Below, piece after piece: positions 43,128 to 52,163 of a stretch of 64,000 nucleotides of DNA. Below the pieces are notes generated by a model. It saw only the letters and a program-made list of their open reading frames with translations, searched no databases and was not told where the DNA came from. Numbering within the stretch: position 1 is the first letter of the stretch; each line of letters begins with the position of its first letter. The stretch comes from Streptomyces sp. CNQ-509 (lineage in GTDB: Bacteria > Actinomycetota > Actinomycetes > Streptomycetales > Streptomycetaceae), in assembly GCF_001011035.1 (NCBI RefSeq), contig NZ_CP011492.1:3977501-4041500 (forward strand), given 5' to 3'. A program made the position numbers and the translations under genes.

Positions 43128-44072
43128 TCAGGCTTCCTCCGCCCGCGGGTCGAGGGCTCGTACGACCAGGTCGCCGACGAGGTTGACGAGGATGACGACG
43201 GCCGCGACCGCGAGGACGACGGCCTGGATGACGGGGTAGTCGCGCTGCCCGACCGCGCTCATCAGCAGCGAACTCACCCCGGGCCAGCCGAAGATCGTCT
43301 CCACCAGCACGGTGCTGCCGATCAGCGTGGTCAGCTCCACCGTCGTCGCGGACGCCACCGGCAGCAGCGCGGTGCGCAGCGCGTGATCCTTGATGACCCG
43401 CTGCTCGGCGAGGCCCTTGGAGCGGGCGGTGCGTACGTAGTCCGCGGAGAGGGTCTCCAGCATCGCGGCGCGCGTCATGCGCGTGATGACCGCGCACGAG
43501 GCGGCGGTGAGCGTGACGACGGGGAGGACGAGGATCTGCAGGTGGGTCACCGGATCCTGCCAGGGCGTGGTGAAGCGCTGCGGCGGCAGGATCGGCACGA
43601 GGAACGCGAAGACCATCAGCAGCAGCGTGCCGACGACGAACACCGGCAGCGAGATGCCGAAGATCGAGCCGGCGACCAGCGCGTGGTCGGCGGGCTTGTC
43701 CGCGCGGGTGGCCGCGACCCGGCCGAGCAGCACGCCCAGCGTGACCGCGATGATCAGCGAGACGAGCACCAGCTCCAGGGAGTTGCCCAGCCGGTTCGGC
43801 AGGTCCTGCATCACGGGGCGGCTGCTCAGCAGCGAGGTGCCGAGGTCGCCCTGGAAGAGCCGGCCCCAGAAGCCGACGTACTGGCTGACGAAGGAGTCGT
43901 TGAGGTGCATCGTCTCGCGGGTCTGCGCCACCTGCTCCTCGGTGGCGCCCTCGCCGAGCGCGGCGCGCGCCGGGTCGCCGGGGATGAGGCGGACGAGGAG
44001 GAACACGATGCTGCCGACGGCGAAGAGCTGCAGTGCCGCCTGCGCGAATCTGGTGAGGAGGAACCGTCTCAT
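43128..44072 (-). CDS. ABC importer permease, DppB type
   Basis: 314 residues from the ATG at 44072. The N-terminal MRRFLLTRFAQAALQLFAVG and VFLLVRLIPGDPARAALGEG are the DppB/OppB hallmark, followed by WGRLFQGDLGTSLLSSRPV and the coupling loop MLETLSADYVRTARSKGLAE. Six helices are predicted. Its start overlaps the stop of the solute-binding-protein gene (ATGA). It pairs with the DppC-type permease downstream. Confidence 0.93.
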   Translation of the reverse strand: MRRFLLTRFAQAALQLFAVGSIVFLLVRLIPGDPARAALGEGATEEQVAQTRETMHLNDSFVSQYVGFWGRLFQGDLGTSLLSSRPVMQDLPNRLGNSLELVLVSLIIAVTLGVLLGRVAATRADKPADHALVAGSIFGISLPVFVVGTLLLMVFAFLVPILPPQRFTTPWQDPVTHLQILVLPVVTLTAASCAVITRMTRAAMLETLSADYVRTARSKGLAEQRVIKDHALRTALLPVASATTVELTTLIGSTVLVETIFGWPGVSSLLMSAVGQRDYPVIQAVVLAVAAVVILVNLVGDLVVRALDPRAEEA

Positions 44073-45658
44073 TTCTTGTCCATCCATATGCGGCGCAGCG
44101 TCACTCCGGTCCACGAGCCCTTCGGCGGGTGCCGGTAGCCCTTGACGTAGTCGTAGTGCGCCTCGCCCTGCTGGCGGCGTACGGTCCAGGTCATCGGCAC
44201 CAGCTCCAGGGCCCGCTGCTCGACGTCCCGGTAGATCTCGTCGCGCAGCGCGCGGTCGCGGGTGCGGCGGCCCTCGGCCAGGAGCTGGTCGAGGCGCTCG
44301 TCCTTGAAGTCGGTGTTCTTGGTGAACGTGCCGGTGCTGCCGAGGAAGTCGCTGAGGGAGGCGGGGTCGCCGAACTTCGGCGCGGTGCCCCAGGAGTGCA
44401 CGGGGTACGACTTGGCCTCGACGCTGGCCCGGAAGGTCAGCCACTCCTGCTGGGTCAGCCGCACGTCCACCCCGGCCGCCCGGATGCCGGGGAGCATGGC
44501 CTGGGCGGGGCGGGCGATGACCGAATACGTGCTGGTGGTGACGGTCGGCAGCGTCAGGTTCTCCTGGCCGGCCTGCTTGAGGAGGAAGCGGGCCTGCTCG
44601 GGGTCGTAGTCCATGGTGTTGTCGAGGGAGCCGGAGTAGCGCGCGAAGGCCGGGGGCATCAGCGCGCCGTCGATCGGCTGGCCGTGGCCGAGGAGCGCGG
44701 TCTCCAGCACGGAGTCCCGGTTGATCGCCATCGCGACGGCCCTGCGGACGCGTACGTCGTCGAACGGCGGCTTGCTGGTGACGAAGCCGACGAAGCCGAA
44801 GCCGAAGCTGCGGTCCGAGGCGAAGCGCAGCCGGGGGTTCTCGCTGATGACGTCGACGTGGGTGGCGGGGACGTAGTCGATCATGTCGACGGTGGCGGTG
44901 CGCAGGGCCGTGACGCGGGCGTAGTCGTCGCTCATCGGCTGGAAGACCATCGCGTTGAGGTACGGCAGCTCGGGCTCGAAGTACTCGTCGAAGCGCTCGT
45001 ACGTCGTGCTCACGCCGGGGATGCGCTCCACGAACCGGAACGGTCCCGTGCCCATGACCTGCGTCTTGGGGTCGACGCCCGACTCGATCCAGCGCTGGGA
45101 GACGATGTTCGCGGTCGGGTTGGCGAGGACGAACGGGATCGTGGAGTCCGCCTGCCTGAGGTGGAAGAGGACCGTGGTGTCGTCCTTGGCCTCGACCTCC
45201 TCGATCAGGTCGAGGAGCGGGCCCGTGGTCGCCGCGGTCTTCTCGTCCCTCATCCGGCGGAACGAGAACGCGACGTCCTTCGTGGTCAGCCGCGAGCCGT
45301 CGTGGAAGCGGACCCCGGGGCGGAGCTTGACCTCGTACGTCGTGTCGTCGGCCCAGCCGAACTCGGCGGCCAGGTCGCCGATGATCTCGCCGTCGCCGTC
45401 GTACTGCAGCAGCGCGTTGTACGTGAGCTGCCGCAGCAGGTCCGACGCGGCGCCCGTGGTGACGTGCGGATCGAGGTTGGCCGGGTCCGTGGAGAGCCCG
45501 AAGTGCAGCACCCCGCCGCGGCTCGGGCCGCCGGGCCGGGGCGTGACCTCCTCCATCGACGACGGCAGGTTGACCGGGCTGCCGCACGCGGCCAGCACGG
45601 CGCTGCCGAGCGCGCCGCCGCCGGCGGCGAGGAGGTGCCGCCTGCTGAATGGTGCCAT
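44069..45658 (-). CDS. ABC importer solute-binding lipoprotein, family 5
   Basis: 529 residues from the ATG at 45658 with GGAG 8 nt upstream. The signal is twin-arginine-like (FSRRHLLAAGGG) and ends in the lipobox LAAC, so it is a lipoprotein, possibly Tat-exported. The body is a family-5 (DppA/OppA) binding protein: LHFGLSTDPANLDPHVTTGA, LLRQLTYNALLQYDGDGEII, LRPGVRFHDGSRLTTKDVAF and MGTGPFRFVE. The ligand is unknown; the neighbouring nitrilase, creatininase and aldolase suggest an amide-bearing compound. A GntR-like half-site lies 68 bp upstream. Confidence 0.93.
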   Translation of the reverse strand: MAPFSRRHLLAAGGGALGSAVLAACGSPVNLPSSMEEVTPRPGGPSRGGVLHFGLSTDPANLDPHVTTGAASDLLRQLTYNALLQYDGDGEIIGDLAAEFGWADDTTYEVKLRPGVRFHDGSRLTTKDVAFSFRRMRDEKTAATTGPLLDLIEEVEAKDDTTVLFHLRQADSTIPFVLANPTANIVSQRWIESGVDPKTQVMGTGPFRFVERIPGVSTTYERFDEYFEPELPYLNAMVFQPMSDDYARVTALRTATVDMIDYVPATHVDVISENPRLRFASDRSFGFGFVGFVTSKPPFDDVRVRRAVAMAINRDSVLETALLGHGQPIDGALMPPAFARYSGSLDNTMDYDPEQARFLLKQAGQENLTLPTVTTSTYSVIARPAQAMLPGIRAAGVDVRLTQQEWLTFRASVEAKSYPVHSWGTAPKFGDPASLSDFLGSTGTFTKNTDFKDERLDQLLAEGRRTRDRALRDEIYRDVEQRALELVPMTWTVRRQQGEAHYDYVKGYRHPPKGSWTGVTLRRIWMDKK

Positions 45659-45725
45659 TGAACATCTCCACACATCGGGGCCAGGGGACGAGCCGTACCG
45701 GCGGTGGATCCACCGTGCATGTGGC

Positions 45726-45735
45726 AGGTATACAC
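45726..45735. promoter_or_regulatory. Putative GntR half-site before the solute-binding protein gene
   Basis: aggtatacac, identical to the left half of the palindrome at 38847-38863 with its flanks. The downstream half is not conserved (ggggtccac), so this would be a weaker site. Confidence 0.4.
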
Positions 45736-45859
45736 GGGGTCCACATGAGGGTCAACGGGTGTGCAGACCTTGATACCGGAAGAGAAGCGGTGGTCAGGGA
45801 GGTGTGGAGCGGCGGTGGGGGACGTGGCCGGGCGGCCGGGCGGGAGCCCGTGCGTGCCG

Positions 45860-46225
45860 TCAGCCCGGCAACTGGGCGCGGGCCTGGGCGAACAGCTCCT
45901 GGCGGGCGCCGCCCCAGGTCACGGCGGCGTGCGCGAGCGCCTCCAGAGCGGCCCTCAGCGGGTCGGGGCCGGCGGCGGCGGGCAGCGCGGGCAGCGCCAT
46001 GGCCTGCTGGAGCGCGTCGTCGTTCCCGCCGCCGGGGGCGGGCACGAGGGTCCGGGGAACGCTCGGGTCGGTGAAGAGCCGGTCGAAGGCCCGCCCCTCG
46101 TCATCGAACGGCTCCGGCAGGTCCTCGCCCCGGTCCAGGGCGGCGAGTCCTGCGGCTATCCAGCCGATACGGTCGAGTCCGGCCGCCGCCAGCGCCCGCA
46201 TGGCGGCAATGCTGCCCGCCGCCAC
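45860..46225 (-). CDS. Small hypothetical protein
   Basis: 121 residues, not recognised. The start could be the ATG at 46225 or one at 46201 (MRALAAAGLD). It is Ala/Leu-rich, with an acidic stretch ALDRGEDLPEPFDDEGRAFD and no signal peptide or membrane segment. Codon use is normal for the region. It is separated from the importer operon by 201 bp and may be cotranscribed with the GNAT gene 82 bp upstream. Confidence 0.45.
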   Translation of the reverse strand: MAAGSIAAMRALAAAGLDRIGWIAAGLAALDRGEDLPEPFDDEGRAFDRLFTDPSVPRTLVPAPGGGNDDALQQAMALPALPAAAGPDPLRAALEALAHAAVTWGGARQELFAQARAQLPG

Positions 46226-46307
46226 TGACAGCGGGACACGCGCGCAGGCGGGCCGGGATCCACGCGACCCGCGCGCCCGGCGTCGGCCGCGGGGCCTACG
46301 ACACGCT

Positions 46308-46787
46308 CTAAGAGGCCAGTTTCATGTCGATCCAGGGGATCGTCTCGCCCGGCAGCACGTAGCGCTCGGTCTCGACGAAGCCGTGCTTGTGCGCGAACCG
46401 CAGTCCGCTGTCGTTCGACGACAGCACCACCGTCGCGATCTGCTCCGCGCCCAGCTCCCACGCCCGGAAGAGCCCGCGCGCGTACAGCTCCTCGCCGATG
46501 CCCCGGCCGCGGTGCTCGGCGAGGACGCGGGCGATGACGGTGGCGGTGCGGGTGCCGTCCTCGGGCGGGCGCACGGTGCTGCAGCCGACGAGCACCCCGC
46601 CGGCGTAGGCCAGCTCCAGGCGGTGCCGCCACGCCCGGTCCCGTACGTCGTCCAGAGAGAGGTGATGCGTCGGGATCGTCGCGTTGTGGACGCGGCGCCA
46701 GTCCCGGAGCGCCTCGTCGTCGGCTGGCGGCGTGAAGCGGAGATCGGACACCCGGGCAGCCAACAGCGCGGACGGCCCGCGCGTCAA
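46308..46787 (-). CDS. GNAT family N-acetyltransferase
   Basis: 159 residues of one GNAT domain. The acetyl-CoA loop is AEHRGRGIGEELYARGLFRA (motif A, R-x-x-G-x-G/A), preceded by the strand TATVIARVLA; LSSNDSGLRFAHKHGFVETE is the usual motif B. The N-terminal helix with DWRRVHNATIPTHHLSLDDV completes the fold. The substrate is unknown. The start lies 21 bp before the stop of the lipoprotein gene behind it. Confidence 0.85.
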   Translation of the reverse strand: MTRGPSALLAARVSDLRFTPPADDEALRDWRRVHNATIPTHHLSLDDVRDRAWRHRLELAYAGGVLVGCSTVRPPEDGTRTATVIARVLAEHRGRGIGEELYARGLFRAWELGAEQIATVVLSSNDSGLRFAHKHGFVETERYVLPGETIPWIDMKLAS

Positions 46788-46808
46788 ACCGCGGTCCTCC
46801 GCAGTTGG

Positions 46809-47405
46809 TCAGTGCCCGCCGACGGGCTCGGTGCAGCCGCCTTCCATGTAGACGCCGTGCACGTCGATCCCGGCGGCCGGGTCGGTGTTGCCGCTGATGC
46901 ACGGGCCGGCCCCGGCCACCATGACGTCCCACCAGACGAGGGCGGCGTCGTTCTGCCGCGCGGAGACCGTGTCCGGGCCGTAGCCGAGGTCCTCGAAGAG
47001 GCGCCGCGTCCGTTCCTCGTCCCTGAGGTCGGCGGGGGCGGCGTCCTCAAGCGCCGCGGCGATGCGTGCGGCGTGGGCCTCGCCCCGGCACAGCTCGTCG
47101 GGGGTGACGTCGGTGGTCTGCTTGTAGGCGTTGTTCTCCCCGTACTTGGGGTTCTCGGGTACGCCCTCCTCGCCCTCCGCCCCGGCCGTGGGCTCCGGCC
47201 GCACGTCGCGGCACTTCCGCGCGATGCCGGGCCACGCGCGGTCGTGCTCCTTCCGCGTCGCTTCGGCGTACTCCTCCGCGGTGGAGGGGGAGCCGCCGCT
47301 CGACGGCGTACCCGTACCCGTAGCGGAACCGCTCTCCTCACCGCACCCGGCCAGGAGCACCGCACCCGCGCACACCGCGGCCAGGACCCCGAAACCCCGC
47401 CCCAT
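46809..47405 (-). CDS. Secreted lipoprotein of unknown function
   Basis: 198 residues from the ATG at 47405, with GGGGAGG about 6 nt upstream. The N-terminal hydrophobic stretch VLAAVCAGAVLLAGC ends in a lipobox, so it is membrane-anchored outside the cell. A Ser/Gly/Thr-rich linker follows, and then a soluble domain of about 150 residues with four Cys, one in RKCRDVRPEPT, one in PDELCRGEAH and two near the C-terminus (GPCISGNTD, EGGCTEPVG), probably disulfide-bonded. I do not recognise the family. Confidence 0.7.
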   Translation of the reverse strand: MGRGFGVLAAVCAGAVLLAGCGEESGSATGTGTPSSGGSPSTAEEYAEATRKEHDRAWPGIARKCRDVRPEPTAGAEGEEGVPENPKYGENNAYKQTTDVTPDELCRGEAHAARIAAALEDAAPADLRDEERTRRLFEDLGYGPDTVSARQNDAALVWWDVMVAGAGPCISGNTDPAAGIDVHGVYMEGGCTEPVGGH

Positions 47406-47485
47406 CCCGAACCTCCCCGACCCGCACCCCAGACCCATGACCGGACGATCCTCCCGCACCCCCGCAACCCGCGCAGTAGCGGACG

Positions 47486-50008
47486 TCACGCACCGGAGGC
47501 GGGCGGCAGGATCGTGGCCGCGGCGGCGGGGAGGTCGACGCGGACGGTGCGGGCGGGCTCCCCGTCCGTTCCCGCGGGGACGTGGACGGTCGCCCGGACG
47601 GGGGCGTCGGTGAGGTTGAAGACGGCGAGGTGGCCGTCGGCCAGGGCGGCCGCGACGTCGGGCACGTCCGTGGTCGGTGCGGGGGCCGCCGCCAGGGCGC
47701 GGGTGCGGCCCGCGCGCTGCGCCGGGTAGCCCTCGGCGATCAGCGGGGCGTCCGGGCCCGCGGAGAGGGTGACGGAGCCGGCCGTCACGCGGATCGGGTT
47801 GCTTCCGCCGCGTACGACGAAACCGGCCCGGTCGTCGACGTTCACCCAGTTCCCTGTGAAGCGGTGCGCCGTGGGCACCGCCGCCACGTCGCGCCAGCCG
47901 GTGCCGTCGGCGGACACCTGCACCCGGTACTCCGCGCCGTACGCCGCCTCCCATCCCAGCAGCACCCGGTCCACCCGCTGCTCCGCGCCCAGGTCCACAG
48001 CCAGCCAGCTGTCCGCCCGCGGCCGCTCCGCGCGGGCCACCGCCCAGCGGGTGGCGGGGTCGCCGTCCGTGGCGTGCGGCGGGGGGTAGGCGGGGTCGGC
48101 GGACGAGGCGGTGGCGGTACGGCCGCGGGCCAGGTCGGTGGCGGAGCCGGGGGCGTAGACCTCGACGCGCCAGAGGGAGTAGCCGTACTGCGTCGCGGGC
48201 CGGGCGCCGAGGATCCGCACGTGCCGCGCCGCGACCGCGGGGAAGCGCACCTCGTCCACCCCGCCGTCGCCGCCGTCGGGCGCCAGGGTGACGGCGCCGC
48301 CGGGGCCGTGGAACGTACGGTCGCCGTCGAGGCCCCGTACGCCCGGCATGGTCAGCGTGTGCAGCCGCAGCCGCCCCTCGTCGGCGGCGAGGCCGGACGT
48401 GGCGTAGACGACCGCGCCGGTGGGCAGCGTCGCGTAGCCCGCGGTGCCCTGCGCGAGGCGCAGCACCGTGGCGGAGCCGTCGAAGCCGTCGGCGGCCCGG
48501 GTGTAGCGGGCGACGCGGCGGCCGGTGACCGCGAGCGCGGTGCCCGGCAGGAACGCGGGGGCGGCGCCCGTGACGTCGAAGAGCCAGTCGTCGTGCTCGG
48601 GCAGGAACGCGAACTTCACGTGCCCCGCCTTGCTCACCGCCATCGCCAGGGCCTGCGCCGACTGGTGCGCGACGAGCCCGACTTCGGCGCCGTAGTCCGT
48701 CGCCCCGGTCACGCTCGCCCAGTAGCGGGCCTCGCTCACCGGCCGTACGTCGCCGTGCAGCCGGTCGCGCCAGACGTGCAGCAGGTACGCGATCGCCACC
48801 TCCGCGCGCGCTTCCGGCTCGTACTTCGGCTCGCCGCTGAACTTCGTCAGCCGGTTCTCCGGCGGGTACGCGAGATACGGCTCCAGATGCGCGGCGAGCA
48901 TCCGCTCCGCGCGGGCGGTGTACGGGTCGGCCTGGCCCATCCGGCGCCAGGTCAGGGGGAGCACGTCGCGGCCGTAGAGGTGGTAGCGGTCGGCCACCAT
49001 GGGGTGCGAGGAGAGCCCGGCGGCGGTGCCGAGGTGGGTCATCGTGTGCCAGAGGCCGGCCGCGTTGGGCTGCTTGGCGAGCACCTCGGGCAGCGGGGCG
49101 CCGGCGATGAGGAAGTGGAGGGCGTTGCGCCCGGGGTACGCGCCCGTGGACTGCTGGTACATGGGCGCGTAGGTGCCGTGGTTCTCGACGACGTGGCCCT
49201 CGTACATGTTCTGCGCGGTGTTCCATTCGGACACCGGACGGCCGTCGATGAGCGTGCCGTTCTCGCGGTCCGCGGAGGGCAGCCCCGTCATGTTCGACAT
49301 CCAGCGGGTCAGCCACTCGCGCCAGGCGGGGGCGTCGGCGTGGCCCGGGTGGTACGCGAGGCCCGTGGCCAGCGGCATCGACTTCGCGCCCATCTCCTCG
49401 ATCTTCGAGTCGCCGCGGTGCCCGCCGGTGAGCCCGTTGGACGACCAGCCGCCGCTGCGCGGATCCTCGCCGGCACCGAGGCCCGCGACGTACTGCGCGC
49501 CGCGGACGGCGATGGCGTCGACGTGCGCACGGGTGGCGGCGTCGAGGTCGTCCCAGAGCAGCCGGGCGGCGGCGACGAAGTACGACTCGAACGTCCCGTC
49601 CCAGAACACCCGCCCGCCCCACTCGTACCCGCCGCCGCCCCAGGTCGCGCCGGTGGCCCAGAAGTTGGTGGCGGCGAAGTGCCGGATGGTCCGCACGGTG
49701 TGGTCGGCGAGCGTGTCGCGGTCGACGCCCGCGAGGTCCGCGTCGTACGTGCCGTGGGTGAGCAGCACGGCGTTGCCGAGGACGCTGACGAAGCCGAAGT
49801 CGGCGAGCGGGTAGCGCCCGGCGGCGTCGTCCCACTGCGTCTCGACCCAGCGGGTGTGGCGCAGCAGGAGCCGGTGGTAGAGCAGGGCTTCAGGACCGGG
49901 CCCGGAGGCGGCGGCGCCGATCCCCGGCGTGCCGAGGGCCAGCCCGGCGGCGGTGGCCCCGCTCGCGAGCAGAAACCGCCTGCGGGGAAAGGGAGTCGGG
50001 GTCGCCAT
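47486..50008 (-). CDS. Tat-exported protein with discoidin (F5/8C) domain, probable carbohydrate-active
   Basis: 840 residues. The signal FPRRRFLLASGATAAGLALG has the twin-arginine pattern. Residues ~40-480 are helix-rich with many aromatic and acidic residues (HFAATNFWATGATWGGGGYE, SYFVAAARLLWDDLDAATRA), suggesting a toroidal glycoside-binding or polysaccharide-lyase-like fold. Residues ~480-600 look like a beta domain. Residues ~625-740 contain an F5/8C module: TATASSADPAYPPPHATDGD, AVDLGAEQRVDRVLLGWEAA and the closing VSADGTGWRDVAAV. The C-terminus is a beta domain as in family-29/95-like enzymes. The catalytic class is not recognised. Confidence 0.75.
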   Translation of the reverse strand: MATPTPFPRRRFLLASGATAAGLALGTPGIGAAASGPGPEALLYHRLLLRHTRWVETQWDDAAGRYPLADFGFVSVLGNAVLLTHGTYDADLAGVDRDTLADHTVRTIRHFAATNFWATGATWGGGGYEWGGRVFWDGTFESYFVAAARLLWDDLDAATRAHVDAIAVRGAQYVAGLGAGEDPRSGGWSSNGLTGGHRGDSKIEEMGAKSMPLATGLAYHPGHADAPAWREWLTRWMSNMTGLPSADRENGTLIDGRPVSEWNTAQNMYEGHVVENHGTYAPMYQQSTGAYPGRNALHFLIAGAPLPEVLAKQPNAAGLWHTMTHLGTAAGLSSHPMVADRYHLYGRDVLPLTWRRMGQADPYTARAERMLAAHLEPYLAYPPENRLTKFSGEPKYEPEARAEVAIAYLLHVWRDRLHGDVRPVSEARYWASVTGATDYGAEVGLVAHQSAQALAMAVSKAGHVKFAFLPEHDDWLFDVTGAAPAFLPGTALAVTGRRVARYTRAADGFDGSATVLRLAQGTAGYATLPTGAVVYATSGLAADEGRLRLHTLTMPGVRGLDGDRTFHGPGGAVTLAPDGGDGGVDEVRFPAVAARHVRILGARPATQYGYSLWRVEVYAPGSATDLARGRTATASSADPAYPPPHATDGDPATRWAVARAERPRADSWLAVDLGAEQRVDRVLLGWEAAYGAEYRVQVSADGTGWRDVAAVPTAHRFTGNWVNVDDRAGFVVRGGSNPIRVTAGSVTLSAGPDAPLIAEGYPAQRAGRTRALAAAPAPTTDVPDVAAALADGHLAVFNLTDAPVRATVHVPAGTDGEPARTVRVDLPAAAATILPPASGA

Positions 50009-50166
50009 AGCGGGATGCCTCCCGTCGCCGCGGTCCGGGGCCCCGACTGTAACCCCTGTGACGGCGGGGGAGAAGATCGCGGCATCGCGGCCCCCGCGGT
50101 CACCCGGAGGTCCGTGGGAGGCGCGGGTCGGCCGTGGCGCTTGGCGACCTCGGGGTGCGGGCCGAG

Positions 50167-50580
50167 TTAGGGGACGGGGAACATCTCTGCGGCGACGCCG
50201 GGCAGTTCATCGAACTTCGCATGGGCGTCTGTGGTCATCACCGTCCGGTTCGTGGCAATCGCCGTCGACGCGATGATCAGGTCGTGCGCACCGCGCGGCT
50301 TGCCCAGCTTCCGGGTGTACGCCAGCAACCGGGCATGCACACGCGCCACATCCAGCGTGTAGTCATCCACCGGGACTATGGCGAGCACCGCGTCGACGAA
50401 TCCCTGGCGACGGCGTGTGGTCAGCTCGTCCGCCGCGAGTTCCACGCCCTGCAGCAGTTCAGCCGCCGTGACGGCAGCGATGGTGATGTCGTCATCCCGG
50501 GCGCGCAACAGCTTGGCCAGCTCAACCCGGCCGCGATCGACCGCAGCAAGGACACCCGTGTCGAGGATCACCCTTCCCAC
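50167..50580 (-). CDS. VapC-type PIN-domain toxin
   Basis: 137 residues of one PIN domain. The acidic residues of the nuclease site are in MGRVILDTGVLAAVDRG (Asp7), TAAELLQGVELAADE (Glu), GAHDLIIASTAIATN (Asp) and VMTTDAHAKFDELP (Asp). PIN toxins cleave tRNA or rRNA. Its start overlaps the antitoxin stop by 13 bp, so toxin translation is coupled to that of the antitoxin. Confidence 0.92.
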   Translation of the reverse strand: MGRVILDTGVLAAVDRGRVELAKLLRARDDDITIAAVTAAELLQGVELAADELTTRRRQGFVDAVLAIVPVDDYTLDVARVHARLLAYTRKLGKPRGAHDLIIASTAIATNRTVMTTDAHAKFDELPGVAAEMFPVP

Positions 50581-50819
50581 GGGTCCTCCAGAGTCAGCAG
50601 CTTTCGGGTCTCCAGCACATCGGACGCGAAGTCCTCGTCGAGAGCCGCGGCGTGTGCTTCCAGCACGTCGGCAAGCGCAGCGCCGTTCCCGCTGGGTGCC
50701 GGCCCGAGGATCGCCAGACGTCTGCCGTTGCGGGTGATCACGATGGTTTCCCCATGCTCCGCCTGGTCCAGCACCGAAGCGAAGCTCCGGGAAGCCTCGC
50801 TTGCGCTCATCATCCTCAT
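50568..50819 (-). CDS. Phd/YefM-type antitoxin
   Basis: 83 residues: MRMMSASEASRSFASVLDQA and EHGETIVITRNGRRLAILGP form the Phd fold that binds DNA; the C-terminal half (AAALDEDFASDVLETRKLL) is the part that wraps and neutralises the toxin. Just upstream (50822-50837, on the minus strand ttctga twice, two bases apart) lies an AT-rich stretch, unusual for this region, that may be the autoregulatory operator. Confidence 0.9.
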   Translation of the reverse strand: MRMMSASEASRSFASVLDQAEHGETIVITRNGRRLAILGPAPSGNGAALADVLEAHAAALDEDFASDVLETRKLLTLEDPWEG

Positions 50820-50849
50820 GAATTCAGAATATCAGAAACCCGCTGGTAA

Positions 50850-51164
50850 ATGTGGGTGAGATGCCGGGGCCGCCGGTTCCGGGCGCACGTCACCGCCGAG
50901 GACTATGCTCGCCGCATCGAGGTCCACGACATCGGCGACGCCCGCCGCACCTCCGACCGCACCGGCCCCGGCAAGCTCGTCTGGGCCTCGTGCAAGCTCC
51001 CCGGCGTGCCACCCGGCGCACGGATCGCCCTCAGGGTGCATGTCGACACGCCGATCGCGGTGCACTGGCACTACGCGCGAGGTCCGTCGCTGCAGAAACT
51101 CGCCCGGCTCCTGCCGGCCCGGACCGACGGCCGGATAACTCTCACCACGAGCCGCCCGTCCTGA
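50850..51164 (+). pseudogene. Possible fragment of a GHKL ATPase gene
   Basis: An open frame of 104 residues whose first half contains YARRIEVHDIGDARRTSDRT followed by GPGKLVWASCKLPGV. These resemble the VEVHDPGD... and GPGKSVWATFKV segments of anti-sigma-type ATPases such as the one at 17856-18254, but the G-box between them is missing. The second half has no similarity I can see. It may be a decayed copy or a chance frame; the similarity is short. Confidence 0.3.
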
Positions 51165-51200
51165 GTTCCGCATGACGCGTCACCCGGGGGCGGCGGGTGT

Positions 51201-51338
51201 TCAAGCGACCGGGGCGGCACGGGCGATGAGGGTGCCGATGTGGTCCCGGGTGGGGGCGCCGAGGATGTCGACGCTGATATCGGTGAAACCGGCCCGCTCC
51301 AGGAGGGTGCCGCTGCCGGGGTGAAGGGGCTTGAGGAA
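51201..51338 (-). pseudogene. C-terminal remnant of a methyltransferase-like gene
   Basis: Minus-strand reading to a TGA at 51201-51203 gives FLKPLHPGSGTLLERAGFTD and then ISVDILGAPTRDHIGTLIAR, resembling the end of a class-I SAM-dependent methyltransferase (ERAGFTD... is a common motif). The frame is closed by an in-frame stop directly upstream, so no intact gene is possible. Family assignment is tentative. Confidence 0.45.
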
Positions 51339-51343
51339 TCATC

Positions 51344-52153
51344 GTGGTGGTGAACGTGCACTCCATTCCGGCGCGGCGGCAGGCGGAGCCCTGTGAGTCG
51401 GTGGTCCGTACGCCGCCGCCCCGGCTGGGGCCGTACGTCATCGGCTGCTCGGCGTTCCGTGCCGGCGGGGGCGCGCCCGTGCGCCATCGGCTGCTGCCGG
51501 TCAACGCCACGGTCCTCGTCATCGACGTCACCGGCGCCGACCGCCTCGTCACCGGCGCCCGTTCCGCGTACGGCATCCACACCACGCAGCGGTGGCGCGA
51601 GGGCGTCACCGTCGGTCTCACTCCGGTGGGGACGGCGGCGCTGCTGGGGGTGCCGGCGCGGGAGTTCGTGGGCGAGACGGTGGAGCTGGCGGACGTGCTG
51701 GGGCGGCGGCGGGAGGAGGAGCTGGCGGAGCGGCTGGCGGAGGCTGGGCCGCGCAGGCTGGACGTACTGGTGGCGACGATGGAGGCGTGGCTGACGGCGG
51801 GGCCGGGAAGCCCGGCCGCCACCCCCTTCGCCGCGGCCTGGCACCGGCTCCAGCGTCCCGGCCGCCGGATCCCCATCCCGGCGCTGGCGGCCCGGCTGGG
51901 CGTCAGCCGCCGGTACCTGGAGCTGGGCTTCCGGCGCGAGATCGGCATGCCGCCGGGCCGGGTGGCCCGTATCGCCCGTCTCCAGCACGCGGTCGGCCGG
52001 CTGGCCGACCCGGCGCACGACCTCGCAGCCATCGCCGCCACCTGCGGCTACGCCGACCAGCCGCACTTCACCCGGGACGTACGGGAGCTGACGGGCCTGA
52101 CGCCCACCGCGCTGTGCGCAAACCTTCAATACCGGGAGCCGGCCGCCGGATAG
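51344..52153 (+). CDS. AraC family transcriptional regulator
   Basis: 269 residues. The N-terminal ~160 residues are an AraC-type sensing domain (RLGPYVIGCSAFRAGGG; VNATVLVIDVTGADR; GIHTTQRWREGVTVGL). The C-terminal ~100 residues carry the double HTH: LAARLGVSRRYLELGFRREI and then IAATCGYADQPHFTRDVREL with GLTPTAL. It is 10 bp upstream of an SDR gene and probably forms an operon with it, acting as its local regulator. Confidence 0.9.
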   Translation: MVVNVHSIPARRQAEPCESVVRTPPPRLGPYVIGCSAFRAGGGAPVRHRLLPVNATVLVIDVTGADRLVTGARSAYGIHTTQRWREGVTVGLTPVGTAALLGVPAREFVGETVELADVLGRRREEELAERLAEAGPRRLDVLVATMEAWLTAGPGSPAATPFAAAWHRLQRPGRRIPIPALAARLGVSRRYLELGFRREIGMPPGRVARIARLQHAVGRLADPAHDLAAIAATCGYADQPHFTRDVRELTGLTPTALCANLQYREPAAG

Positions 52154-52163
52154 CGTCCCGCGC

